Origin: Pseudomonas sp. B21-056
GTDB taxonomy: Bacteria > Pseudomonadota > Gammaproteobacteria > Pseudomonadales > Pseudomonadaceae
Reading direction: 5' to 3'
Assembly: GCF_026016325.1 (NCBI RefSeq)
Contig: NZ_CP087203.1
Span: 1,612,001 to 1,676,000 of the forward strand
Length of the DNA: 64,000 nt
Part shown: piece after piece, positions 18,288 through 26,341 of the stretch
Numbering within the stretch: the stretch's first letter is position 1
How the letters are laid out: each line of letters starts with the position of its first letter
Notes under the pieces: generated by a model
What the model saw: the letters and a program-made list of their open reading frames with translations, nothing else
Told to the model about the DNA's origin: nothing
The model's database searches: none
Program-made: the position numbers and the translations under genes

Positions 18288-20783
18288 ATGAAAGCCATGA
18301 CCCTGAGAGCGATATTCAGTCGCCTGATGTTGTGCCTGTGCAGCGTGTTCGCGGTCTCATCGACTTATGCGGAAAGTGTGATCATTGCCACGCCGCAACA
18401 AGGTGTGGGGATCGAAGTGGATGTATTCGATAGCCCTGATGCCATCAATGGAAAACCATCTGCAACCAGCAGCGTGCCCGCCACTTCAGTTGGGTTGTTT
18501 ACACCCGCGGTGCAGTCGTTCAAAGGCAAGCTGTACATGTTCTGGGTCGGCGATAGTGATACCGCTCATATCTATTTTTCCACTTCGGTGGAGGGGAATA
18601 ATTGGTCTCCTCCACAACCCATCCCCGTCGGCAGTATCTTGGGTAACGTTTCAGTAACGGTGTTCAAACAAAAGCTGATACTGACCTTTACCAACCAGGC
18701 TCAGATAAACAGCATCAGTTCCGAAGATGGCATGACCTGGTCCGACGTGAACCCTGTCACGGGCAGCAGTGATGCCGCCTATAACAGTCCTGTGGTGTAC
18801 AACGGGCAATTGTTTGTCTTCTACTGCGAGGAGGACGACAGCACTGTTTACTACGTAACCTCGGACGACGGCCTTCAGTGGAGCCAGCCAAATCTCGGGT
18901 TCAAGGCAAACGCCTACAGGATCCTGAGCGTAGTGCCGGTGGTTTTTAACGGTGAGCTGTTGCTTTACTACTCTTATGACGTTGGCCATCTGGCCGTGCG
19001 TGCTTACGACCGCAGTGGTCATTGGGGCGATGAGCAAGCGCTGTCGGGTATAACCAATGAGCTTCTCCTGAGCCGTGCAACAATGATCGGCAACCGCATT
19101 TTTATCAGCAGTGGCGCCAACACGTTTGCTTCAACCGACGGGGTCAACTGGAGCCCCTATTTTTCCAAGTCCTTCGGGGTCTTGACGAGCGCGCCGGGAT
19201 TGGGCGTTTCCTATGCCATCACCACCAGCGATCTGACGGCGGACAACCCGCAACTGCCTGCGGACCTGGCGACGGGGCTCAGCCATACCGACTATGCAAC
19301 CTTCGCCTGGCGGAGCTTTTTCGCCCTGAACAATACCGCCAAGACCCCGTTACCGGCCAACCGTGGCGTCGGCAATCCCGGCAGCAGCTTTGCGGATTCG
19401 GGCAAGGTGTCAAAATCTCCCAACCCCTTGTTGTGGCAAACCTTTGCTCACCGTACCGAGCTGTTTCCGGCGGCACAAAAGCAGAAAAACTCCGCAGGCG
19501 GTCCTATGCGTCCGTTTGGTTCCGACCCGCAATACAGCTATATCAACTTCCCCAACGGTATACCTCTGGCAGCAGGCGCCACCTTTGCCCATTACAACAA
19601 TCTGGACGAGGCGACCCAGATAGGGCAGAACGCGATATTTTTCCCGGTCAACCCGCCCAATGCGGCGAAGACAGGCGACGACTATGCCCCTTCGAGCGAC
19701 AGCCAGATCCTGTTCGAGGCCAAGGCTAACCCGGTCGTTTACGAGTACGCGAAAACCTTGAGCAGTTTTCCGGAGCATATTGTGCTGCCCGACGGCGCGG
19801 TGGAGGTCAAGGCGGCTTGGCGCAAACTGGCAGACATTCCGGTACAGAATCGTGCGCGCTACCATACGGCGACGGTGGTGACCTATCAGGGCAAAGATGA
19901 TGTGCCGGTGGCGCACAATGAAGACTACGCGCTGGTCGCCCTGCATATCATCCACAAGACGCCCAACTACCCGACTTTCATATTCGCCACGTTCGAGCAC
20001 GAGGATGCCCTGACCTTGTCCGATGGCAAGTCGCCGAGCGGACTCTACTACATTGCCAACTACGACAAGATTGCCTATCCCGGTCTCGATACTACAAACA
20101 ATCCCCCGACCGCCACTTTCTCTGACGGCAACAAAACTTATACGGTTTCTTTGCCGAACCCAGGTCTCGTCGCCACTTCGAAGAATCCTGGTGTCTACTC
20201 CAACAGCAACGGGATCCCCGAGGGGCAGGCCGGCCCGATCCGTGTGGTGCAACCGCTGACTGTTTATTCCGAAGTTGAAGCGGTGAACAACCAGGTCAAA
20301 CAGCTCATGGACGGCAGCAGCGAATTCAACAATTCGGTCTGGAAGCACTATCGGCTTAAAGGCGTGCAGGCCATCCCGTCGAGCACTCAAACCGACCCGG
20401 ATTACTACCTGGCCAATATCATGGTCGAAAGCAGCCAGCCGGGGATTCAGCTGTTTCGTGGCAGCAACGTATTCCCGATCCGGAATGACAACACCCTGAC
20501 CAATGCCCGCAACCAACCGAACATCAACGTGCCGGATTATGATCACAGCACTAAAAGCCTGACCATGGGCGGTTGCATGGGGTGTCACGGCATCGCCCAG
20601 AGTTCGCTGAAGCAAGGTTTCAGTTTTCTGTTCGATGCCATCAATCCTATGCTCGGTAACAAAACCGGCTTTGCGAACCCGGAGACCGTAGGCTTGCCGG
20701 ACCCGCGCACGATGAAGGAACGGGCCCAGAAATACTCTTTCGGGCCTCAGAACAAAGAAGCTATCGAGAAGGCGAGTCAGTAG
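18288..20783 (+). CDS. Large exported protein with Asp-box repeats and one CxxCH haem motif
   Basis: 831 residues. A signal peptide ends near residue 28 (STYA). Residues about 70-300 contain four Asp-box-like repeats of the S-x-D-x-G-x-x-W type at about 98-106, 144-151, 191-198 and 281-288, as in sialidase-type beta-propellers. The region 330-750 begins with YATFAWRSFFALN and has no motif I can name. Near the end CMGCH (763-767) is a class I cytochrome c haem site, with a Met 34 residues later as one possible axial ligand. The CxxCH sits in a soluble tail, so haem would be attached in the periplasm. AAAGGA precedes the ATG and an inverted repeat (18235-18254) lies upstream. No partner redox gene is adjacent. 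I do not recognise the whole protein. Confidence 0.7.
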   Translation: MKAMTLRAIFSRLMLCLCSVFAVSSTYAESVIIATPQQGVGIEVDVFDSPDAINGKPSATSSVPATSVGLFTPAVQSFKGKLYMFWVGDSDTAHIYFSTSVEGNNWSPPQPIPVGSILGNVSVTVFKQKLILTFTNQAQINSISSEDGMTWSDVNPVTGSSDAAYNSPVVYNGQLFVFYCEEDDSTVYYVTSDDGLQWSQPNLGFKANAYRILSVVPVVFNGELLLYYSYDVGHLAVRAYDRSGHWGDEQALSGITNELLLSRATMIGNRIFISSGANTFASTDGVNWSPYFSKSFGVLTSAPGLGVSYAITTSDLTADNPQLPADLATGLSHTDYATFAWRSFFALNNTAKTPLPANRGVGNPGSSFADSGKVSKSPNPLLWQTFAHRTELFPAAQKQKNSAGGPMRPFGSDPQYSYINFPNGIPLAAGATFAHYNNLDEATQIGQNAIFFPVNPPNAAKTGDDYAPSSDSQILFEAKANPVVYEYAKTLSSFPEHIVLPDGAVEVKAAWRKLADIPVQNRARYHTATVVTYQGKDDVPVAHNEDYALVALHIIHKTPNYPTFIFATFEHEDALTLSDGKSPSGLYYIANYDKIAYPGLDTTNNPPTATFSDGNKTYTVSLPNPGLVATSKNPGVYSNSNGIPEGQAGPIRVVQPLTVYSEVEAVNNQVKQLMDGSSEFNNSVWKHYRLKGVQAIPSSTQTDPDYYLANIMVESSQPGIQLFRGSNVFPIRNDNTLTNARNQPNINVPDYDHSTKSLTMGGCMGCHGIAQSSLKQGFSFLFDAINPMLGNKTGFANPETVGLPDPRTMKERAQKYSFGPQNKEAIEKASQ

Positions 20784-20802
20784 CAGGCAAACACCTCGAA
20801 CG

Positions 20803-20831
20803 GCTGTGGGAGCAAGCTTTGCTCCCACAGC
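20803..20831. repeat. Single REP palindrome acting as likely terminator
   Basis: GCTGTGGGAGCAA pairs with its complement to form a long hairpin 20 bases after the preceding stop codon. Confidence 0.6.
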
Positions 20832-20997
20832 GCTCTGCGCCGTTGGAACTGGCCTTACCCCGTATGGGAAGCGTCTGATTTCAGATCAACGGTTCCAACA
20901 GTCGCTTCAAAACTCGAATATTTAATTGACGTCGGAATAGTGGCTATCTAGTATCGCGCCGCTATTTTGATATCACTTTGATTTCGAGGGATCGAAC

Positions 20998-21657
20998 ATG
21001 TCCTCACCCGCCCTTTGGGCGAGGTTGTGCCTGGCTTTGCTGTGCCTTTCTCCGCTTACCCTGGCTCACGCCGCCCCCACTCCCGGTGAAACCGACCTGA
21101 TCCGCGAACGCCAGGATCGTTTGCTCGAAGAGCAGCGCCGGCGTCTTGAGGAACTCAAGGACTTGCCCGGAAAAGAGGCCAGGCCTGTCCAGCCGGCCGC
21201 CCCGGTCGACACCCGTTGCTTTCCCATCAAGACCGTCGAACTCAAGGGCGCCGACAGCCTTTCCGCCAGTGAGCGCAAGCGTCTGCTCCAGCCCTACATC
21301 GGCCAATGCCTGGGTGTGCCCCAGCTCAATGAACTGCTCAAGGCCATCACCGACCACTACATCGAGAAAGGCCTGGTCACCAGCCGTGCCTACTTGCCGC
21401 AGCAGGACCTCTCCAGCGGGCACCTGCAAGTGCTGGTGGTCGAGGGCCGCCTCGAGGGTTTGAAAGGCGCCGAAAACAGCCAATTGTCGGAGCGTGAATT
21501 GGCGATGGCGTTTCCCGGCAAGACCGGCGAGCTGGTCAACCTGCGGGAAATCGAGCAGATGGTCGACCAGCTCAATCGCCTGCCGTCGAACCAGGCGAAG
21601 ATGGAGCTGACCCCCGGGCTCTTCAGCAACGAGCTGACTCTGATAAAGTTTAGCTAG
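20998..21657 (+). pseudogene. Truncated two-partner-secretion transporter (ShlB/FhaC type), N-terminal part only
   Basis: 219 residues where intact TpsB proteins have about 550. It has a signal peptide (about 1-25), the Gln/Arg-rich helix RERQDRLLEEQRRRLEEL typical of FhaC H1, and a POTRA domain with CFPIKTVELKGAD, PYIGQCLGVPQLNELL and SRAYLPQQDLSSGHLQVLVVEGRLE. The second POTRA breaks at SNQAKMELTPGLF and the frame ends in foreign sequence; the whole beta-barrel is missing. No TpsA exoprotein gene remains. It is most likely a deletion remnant of a haemagglutinin or CDI-type locus. A short product could still be made but could not form a pore. Confidence 0.8.
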
Positions 21658-21805
21658 GCAATGTGAGTTCAATTGTTTTGATGTTGAGTTTGATTTTTTG
21701 AAAGGGGTAGTTGTTATTCAAGATGTTCTCGATTCAGGAGAGGATGGCGGCGTAGAAATGCCGATTTCAGATTTTATTATTCTGTGTGGGTTGAACGATA
21801 ACTAG
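21647..21805 (+). pseudogene. Remnant coding tail fused to the truncated transporter
   Basis: After an in-frame stop at 21644 this frame stays open to TAG at 21803 and reads as a plausible acidic protein C-terminus (FDFLKGVVVIQDVLDSGEDG and MPISDFIILCGLNDN). It has no start codon of its own with a ribosome site. Base composition drops sharply in GC here. I think it is the 3' end of a small gene, possibly an immunity-type gene, joined by deletion to the transporter fragment. Identity unknown. Confidence 0.4.
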
Positions 21806-21849
21806 CGGGCGAACAAGCGAGAGAGGAAATTCTTAGCAGGATGGATCGC

Positions 21850-21903
21850 GATTATGAATTGACTAAAAACCAACTCGCTTTTTAATCGTAGCCTGTTCCT
21901 GAG
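21850..21903 (+). repeat. Direct repeat, copy 1 (54 bp)
   Basis: About 43 of 54 positions match the copy at 23231. Both copies can be read as the same short reading-frame end (DYELT...LA, stop), with several differences falling at third codon positions, and both carry the inverted hexamer CGATTA/TAATCG. Confidence 0.6.
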
Positions 21904-22032
21904 TAGTTCCAAACTATCTCTAAATCCGTTGCATCGATTCATCAGGCTCAAGCCATGCTTTATCGAGAGGGTACGATTGAGTGTGGTTCTCCTTGTTTCT
22001 ATTCAACTATTAATAATGCGCTAGGAGCATTA

Positions 22033-22596
22033 ATGAAAAAAACTACACTGCTGGTATTGAGCCTGATCTTGACGCTACCAGGTTGCAAATCCAATGTCCG
22101 AGACTCTTCCCCCAGCCTGCTCAATGAAGGTGTCCAGCTCCAGCAGAACAAGGTAACCGTCGATGCCCTGCATGCCAAAGTCATTATGAAAGCTTCGGGC
22201 GCTACGTACCCCGTTGAGTTTTCGATTAGGCGGGCCAACGACCCAGATCAGCGCATGGATGTGCGAGGAACCGTAGTGGATTCCGGTCGTGGCAAGGTGT
22301 TCGGCTGGATTGCCAAGCTTAACGAAGCAACCCACAGCGCAACCTTGAAACACTTCCCACAGTTGGAAGTACAAGCTGATCCCGATCAGCCATTCGAGGT
22401 ATCAGGTTACGCCAGTGGTGCAAGTATCAACAGTGGCTACCGCTGTGGCCCGATCAACACCAGGTTCACGCCGGGGAAGGGTAAGGTTTATCTGGCGGAG
22501 TTTCAGTTTGTGGGGCAGGGCTGTGAACTGCATGTCTATGACACCACGCAGCCTCAGCAGCGTATTCCTGTTACGACTGTGACTGCTGTCAAGTAG
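22033..22596 (+). CDS. Putative lipoprotein
   Basis: 187 residues from the ATG at 22033, which has AGGAG five bases upstream and gives a clean lipoprotein signal (LSLILTLPGC, lipid on Cys 20). The mature domain has two further Cys (in YRCGPIN and GQGCELH) likely to form a disulfide. No named domain is recognised. It lies with an RDD gene between two direct repeats in a low-GC patch, next to a truncated TpsB, which suggests acquisition with that locus. An immunity or accessory role is possible but unsupported by motif. Confidence 0.65.
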   Translation: MKKTTLLVLSLILTLPGCKSNVRDSSPSLLNEGVQLQQNKVTVDALHAKVIMKASGATYPVEFSIRRANDPDQRMDVRGTVVDSGRGKVFGWIAKLNEATHSATLKHFPQLEVQADPDQPFEVSGYASGASINSGYRCGPINTRFTPGKGKVYLAEFQFVGQGCELHVYDTTQPQQRIPVTTVTAVK

Positions 22597-22778
22597 AGAC
22601 AAGAGATGGAAAGGGGAGCGTTCGTTTCCCTTTTTCAGCTTTTTTGACATCCGGTATGAGGGACAGGGCTGACCCCGAAGGAGAAAGATGCCCAATCAAT
22701 CACACTAGATTTGTCGAGAGAGGCGCAAATTTTGCTGTGCCGATATTCTTACATTTATACGTCAATGGAGCAGTACCC

Positions 22779-23201
22779 ATGGAAGTTAACAGTACCCAAA
22801 GCAAGTATCAGAAGCCTAATAACCTGGCTGGGCTTGGGCGTAGGTGGGGAGGGCAGATAATTGACTCAATCGTTACTTTTTTGCTGTTCTACATTGTAGG
22901 GCTGATAGCCCGATATATTGGTTTTCCGCCAAACGTGGTCGGTCTCTTGGCTTTAGGTTCAGGTGCAGCGTATTACCTGTTTTCCGATGCGATGCCAAAC
23001 GGTCAAAGCGTGGGGAAAAAACTATTAGGAATGACAGTGATTGATGAGCGTAGTTACTTGAGTTGCAATCTATATCAGTCTTTTATGCGTAACATCACGA
23101 CGCCGTTTCTAAGTGTTTTTGATTGGGTGTTTATTTTCTTTGGCTCACGGAAAAGGCTCGGTGACATGCTAGCGTCTACGATTGTGATTCGTTCCAAGTA
23201 A
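22779..23201 (+). CDS. RDD-family integral membrane protein
   Basis: 140 residues from the ATG at 22779 (GGAG upstream). The conserved Arg-Asp pair lies in GLGRRWGGQIIDS at the start of the first helix, and about three hydrophobic helices follow, with PNGQSVGKKLLGM in the loop, which is the family signature. RDD proteins are small membrane proteins of mostly unknown function. Lower GC and codon use than the core genes suggest transfer. It follows the lipoprotein gene by 180 bases containing a weak hairpin. Confidence 0.8.
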   Translation: MEVNSTQSKYQKPNNLAGLGRRWGGQIIDSIVTFLLFYIVGLIARYIGFPPNVVGLLALGSGAAYYLFSDAMPNGQSVGKKLLGMTVIDERSYLSCNLYQSFMRNITTPFLSVFDWVFIFFGSRKRLGDMLASTIVIRSK

Positions 23202-23230
23202 AGATAAAGAGTTGCTCAGGAATAGACTAC

Positions 23231-23284
23231 GATTATGAGTTGACTGAAAATTCGCTCGCCTGTTAATCGTGGTCTGGTCCTGAG
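23231..23284 (+). repeat. Direct repeat, copy 2 (54 bp)
   Basis: Partner of the repeat at 21850. The two copies bracket the lipoprotein and RDD genes, 1.38 kb apart, in the same orientation. Confidence 0.6.
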
Positions 23285-23289
23285 GAATT

Positions 23290-23529
23290 TCAGCACGTTT
23301 GGTCATTTTTTTTGGTGCGTGCGGCCACTTCCATGGCTTTAGCTATATAGCCTGCATCACCGGTTTCGAGGGCGTCGCTCATGAACTCCGCAATAGCCTC
23401 GGGAGTGTAGAGATACTCTGTTGGATCGAATTCTGTAAACGTCTCAACCATTCTGGGTTCTCCACGTTTGCATATCTGGTGCACGATTTCCATGTCACGG
23501 CCCTGATTGCCCTTATCCGTTGCTGCGTC
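23290..23529 (-). pseudogene. Decayed RelE/HigB-type toxin and HI1420-type antitoxin remnant
   Basis: From 23451 the minus strand encodes about 53 residues with FDPTEYLYTPEAIAEFMSDALETGDAGYI, which is the N-terminal half of the addiction-module antidote family that normally runs to about 95 residues with an HTH. It stops early after AARTKKNDQTC, so the HTH is gone. Immediately upstream, after a stop, the frame reads ATDKGNQGRDMEIVHQI, resembling the last helix of RelE/HigB toxins. The toxin-before-antitoxin overlap is typical of this module, so I read it as a dead pair. Confidence 0.55.
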
Positions 23530-23572
23530 ATTTCAGTCTCAAGTCGTGCTCTGCCATTCCACTGGTGGGATG

Positions 23573-23604
23573 GGAAATGGGCAACCCTCTGGCTGCCCAT
23601 TTCC
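23573..23604 (-). terminator. Hairpin after the 90-residue protein gene
   Basis: GGAAATGGGCA pairs with TGCCCATTTCC one base after the stop codon of the minus-strand gene at 23606; the T run is short. Confidence 0.6.
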
Positions 23605-23605
23605 A

Positions 23606-23878
23606 TTACTCCGCCGCCTGCGCTCGCAATCGCCGTCCAATCACATCCATCACATCACACCCATCGCGCAATGATACTGTCAGCAGTTTGCAGAAGTCGG
23701 AAAGCACGACGGTGTCGGAGCTGATATCCGAACGAAACGCGATGTTCTCCAACACCTGAGTCACGGTGCGAATACGGTAATCGGCAGTTTCGAAGAGGAC
23801 ATCGAGCGGAGCTTCGGTGTCGATGAGCAAGGTAGCCGGCGTGCAGTCGACGCCGGTGATGGGCATGTATTTAGTCAT
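23606..23878 (-). CDS. Small Pseudomonas protein of unknown function
   Basis: 90 residues, acidic, no signal peptide or membrane helix. It ends CDVMDVIGRRLRAQAAE. A fragment of the same C-terminus (DVIGRRLRAQE, stop) occurs at 24818, with a hairpin after each, so the gene was once duplicated or has a local paralogue. No domain is recognised with confidence; it may belong to the short uncharacterised proteins common in Pseudomonas (DUF3077-like), but this is uncertain. Confidence 0.55.
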   Translation of the reverse strand: MTKYMPITGVDCTPATLLIDTEAPLDVLFETADYRIRTVTQVLENIAFRSDISSDTVVLSDFCKLLTVSLRDGCDVMDVIGRRLRAQAAE

Positions 23879-24224
23879 GGTAAGAGCCTCGGTTAATGGA
23901 TGACCCTCGTTGTTCAGGTCGCCAAACCCGAGTCGCCATGTGGGCGATGGGGGACTATAGGCTTGTCGGTTCCTGGGTCACAAGACACCGCTTTCCGAGC
24001 CTTTTGTAGGACCTTGCTTAGGTGGCGGTCAGCTTTGGCTCTGCTTAGACAGCGAAGACGCTTGCTGAGCTGTCGAGCAACGAAACATCCCACGACTTTT
24101 TAGGGTTGTCCCTCGGAAATGCGTTCCCTACGCTTTTGTCTTTCGCTTCCATTGCGAGACGTCGAGGACCAACCACGATTATGGGCCCACCAGGGGCTTC
24201 GCATTCCTGTCGAGAAGAGTATTG
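23879..24224. other. Intergenic region without recognisable gene
   Basis: Short frames on both strands have no ribosome sites or family features. It must contain the promoter of the minus-strand gene at its left end. Confidence 0.5.
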
Positions 24225-24246
24225 TGTATGTACGTAAGTAAGTACA
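24225..24246. promoter_or_regulatory. Candidate operator/promoter of brnTA
   Basis: TGTATGTACGTAAGTAAGTA with final CA is an imperfect inverted repeat (TGTA...TACA, GTAC...GTAC) ten bases before the toxin ATG. BrnT-BrnA complexes are known to autorepress, so an operator here is expected. Confidence 0.4.
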
Positions 24247-24255
24247 GGGCGTCCC

Positions 24256-24534
24256 ATGCGGTTTGAATGGGACGAAGAGAAGAACCGAGCCAATATCCGC
24301 AAACACGGTATCGACTTCAACGACGTTCCGGCCGTCTTCCAGCATTCTGTGCTGGTTCTGCACGATTACCGAGCGGATTACGACGAAGATCGCTGGATCG
24401 CAATTGGCTGGATCAAGGTGTTGATTGGCGTGGTCGTGTATACCGAACGGCGTGGCGATGTCATCCGTATCATCTCAGCCCGAAAATCCACTCAGCAGGA
24501 GGCCAAACTATATGTCAAAAGCATCGAAGACTGA
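24256..24534 (+). CDS. brnT: BrnT-family ribonuclease toxin
   Basis: 92 residues. FEWDEEKNRANIRKHGIDF at the start, RWIAIGWI in the middle and IRIISARKST near the end are the conserved blocks of BrnT (COG2929), a RelE-fold ribonuclease that inhibits translation until bound by BrnA. The antitoxin gene overlaps its 3' end by 23 bases. The conserved Arg and Lys of the active-site region are present, so the toxin looks functional. Confidence 0.92.
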   Translation: MRFEWDEEKNRANIRKHGIDFNDVPAVFQHSVLVLHDYRADYDEDRWIAIGWIKVLIGVVVYTERRGDVIRIISARKSTQQEAKLYVKSIED

Positions 24535-24766
24535 CTGGGAGCGCTTGGCCAGAATCAATGACGAAGACATCGACACTAGCGACATTCCCGAATTGGGAGA
24601 GGATTTCTTTCGTCGCGCGGAGCTGCGTGTTCCGACAAAACAAGCAGTGACCATTCGCCTCGACGCCGATGTGCTGGAGTGGTTCAAGGGGCAGGGCGCT
24701 GGTTACCAGACGCGCATCAATCAACTTCTGCGTCAGTACATGCAAGCGCAGCAAAACCACCGGTAA
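24512..24766 (+). CDS. brnA: BrnA-family antitoxin
   Basis: 84 residues. CAGGAGG at 24495-24501 sets the ATG at 24512, inside the toxin gene. The C-terminal ribbon-helix-helix domain shows VTIRLDADVLEWFKGQGAGYQTRINQLLRQYM, the standard BrnA DNA-binding motif; the N-terminal segment wraps the toxin. It should repress the operon together with BrnT. A strong hairpin follows at 24780. Confidence 0.9.
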   Translation: MSKASKTDWERLARINDEDIDTSDIPELGEDFFRRAELRVPTKQAVTIRLDADVLEWFKGQGAGYQTRINQLLRQYMQAQQNHR

Positions 24767-24779
24767 TAAAGGATCCAAC

Positions 24780-24813
24780 AATGAAACGGGCGAATCAGGT
24801 CGCCCGTTTCATT
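24780..24813. terminator. Hairpin between brnA and the remnant tail
   Basis: AATGAAACGGGCGA pairs perfectly with TCGCCCGTTTCATT. It may end transcription from both sides. Confidence 0.7.
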
Positions 24814-24817
24814 GCTC

Positions 24818-24859
24818 CTATTCCTGCGCCCGCAATCGTCTCCCAATCACATCCAAGCG
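24818..24859 (-). pseudogene. C-terminal remnant of a paralogue of the 23606 gene
   Basis: The minus strand reads LDVIGRRLRAQE followed by a stop, matching the end of the protein at 23606, with nearly the same DNA (CCTGCG...CGCAATCG...CCAATCACATCC). Nothing upstream of these codons matches. Confidence 0.6.
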
Positions 24860-24896
24860 GTGGTGTTGGTTCTGGCACCGCAGGCGCCTGCTGCGC

Positions 24897-24943
24897 AGTC
24901 GAGCGGGAGCAAGCTCCCTCGCCACGGGAGCTTTGCTCGACTG
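24897..24943. repeat. Degenerate inverted repeat, REP-like
   Basis: CAGTCGAGC faces GCTCGACTG, with GGGAGCAAGCTCCC inside. It resembles eroded REP arms. Confidence 0.45.
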
Positions 24944-24965
24944 GGCGGTAGGTGAATGCCCTGCA

Positions 24966-25697
24966 TCAACCGTGGCAGCAGCCGTTGGGCTTGGTGTCCT
25001 CGTATTTATCGTGATGCCGTACCCAGTCCATGATCTCGTCCTCATTACGACCCTTCGGCGTCAAGTCAAGGTAGTGGTAAGTCCCGACCAGCATGTCCAA
25101 ACCCCGGGCATACGTGGAGTAGGTGTGGAAGATCTCGCCGGCTTCGTTGCGATAGAAGACGCTCAGGCCGGGGAGTTCGCCTTCGGCGGTGTCGGTTTTT
25201 TCGTAGTTGTAGGTGGCCTTTCCGGCGGCGGTGTCTTCGGCTTTGAAGCTGACGCCGAAGTCGTAGTTGAAGTCGCAACCGTTTGAAGAGACCCAGTCGA
25301 AGGCCCAGCCCATGCGGCGTTTGAATGGCTGGAATTCGGCGAACGGGGCGCGGGAGACGGCTACTATGGCGACGTCGTGGTGGGATAGGTGTTGGTTGGC
25401 GCCGTCGATGTGGTCGGAGAGGAAGGAGCAGCCCTGGCAGCCTTCTTTCCAGCCAGGGCCGAACATGAAGTGGTAGACGATCAGTTGGCTGCGGCCGCCG
25501 AACAGGTCGGTCAGGCTGAGTTCGCCATGGAGACCTTGGAAGCGGTAGGGTTTGTCGATTTTGACCCAGGGCAGGGCGCGGCGTTCGGCGCTGAGTTTGT
25601 CGCGTTCGCGGGTGAAGGCTTTTTCGTGGGCCAGGTGTTGTTGGCGAGCCTTGAGCCATTCTTCCCGCGAGACGACGGGATGATTCTCTACGTTCAT
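24966..25697 (-). CDS. DUF899 thioredoxin-like family protein
   Basis: 243 residues, cytoplasmic. The family blocks are complete: PWVKIDKPYRFQG, YHFMFGPGWKEGCQGCSFLSDH (with a CxxC pair), APFAEFQPFKRRMGW and the C-terminal DWVRHHDKY. DUF899 proteins have a thioredoxin fold and are often annotated as conserved hypotheticals; a redox role is plausible from the CQGC site but unproven. The protein ends in a Cys pair (GCCHG), which could bind metal. Confidence 0.85.
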   Translation of the reverse strand: MNVENHPVVSREEWLKARQQHLAHEKAFTRERDKLSAERRALPWVKIDKPYRFQGLHGELSLTDLFGGRSQLIVYHFMFGPGWKEGCQGCSFLSDHIDGANQHLSHHDVAIVAVSRAPFAEFQPFKRRMGWAFDWVSSNGCDFNYDFGVSFKAEDTAAGKATYNYEKTDTAEGELPGLSVFYRNEAGEIFHTYSTYARGLDMLVGTYHYLDLTPKGRNEDEIMDWVRHHDKYEDTKPNGCCHG

Positions 25698-25871
25698 GGT
25701 GATTTCTCCTAGGGGCAGGGCTGTTCAACAAGTGGTCGTCTGGCCTTGGACGAATTCGACAGACCGTTGGTCGGTTGGCCAGACGGTCCGCCTGGAAGCC
25801 TGGCTGAACGGTGGCGTGGCGCCTCGGTCACACCTTAGGTAGGCATCTCACTCTTTGGAGGATGGACCAGG

Positions 25872-26264
25872 ATGACGACTTATAACTGGGACTTGATCGA
25901 ACGGTTGTTGCACGAGGTGCAGAACGGCGCCGGCCACAGTTTTACGCCTCGGCCTTATGCGGAGGAGTACGCGGCGGCGAAAGCGGCCGCGGGTGAGGAC
26001 ATCGAGAACCTCGATCATCTGAAAGCGGTCGCCGGGGAGTACGAAAAGTTGCTGCTGGAGCGTGGCTTCATTGAGCCTCGGCCGGAGGAAGAGGGCGGCA
26101 ATGGTGAGAATTTCGTGCTGACGGTGCGGGGTTCGCGGTTGTTGAGCCTGATCGACAGCAGCATTCCCGGGAATGATCATCCGCGCCAGGTGCTGGATGA
26201 GCAGGAGGATGCGCTGGATGAGTTTACCTTTGATGATCTGGCTTCGAAGGCGCAGATTGCCTGA
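25872..26264 (+). CDS. Conserved hypothetical protein (DUF2513-like)
   Basis: 130 residues, acidic. It opens YNWDLIERLLHEVQN, and contains GEYEKLLLERGFIEP and FVLTVRGSRLLSLI, a pattern like winged-helix proteins of the DUF2513 type in which helices precede a wing. The last 30 residues are strongly acidic. GGAGG lies about ten bases before the ATG. No partner gene is adjacent. The DUF assignment is tentative. Confidence 0.6.
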   Translation: MTTYNWDLIERLLHEVQNGAGHSFTPRPYAEEYAAAKAAAGEDIENLDHLKAVAGEYEKLLLERGFIEPRPEEEGGNGENFVLTVRGSRLLSLIDSSIPGNDHPRQVLDEQEDALDEFTFDDLASKAQIA

Positions 26265-26281
26265 GGGTTGTACACAACACT

Positions 26282-26309
26282 TGTGGGAGCGAGCAGGCTC
26301 GCTCCCACA
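26282..26309. repeat. Single REP palindrome followed by a T run
   Basis: TGTGGGAGCGAG and CTCGCTCCCACA pair; GGGTTTTT follows, so it can end the plus-strand transcript. Confidence 0.65.
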
Positions 26310-26341
26310 GGGTTTTTCTGTGTTTGAGAGAGCGTGTTTGT

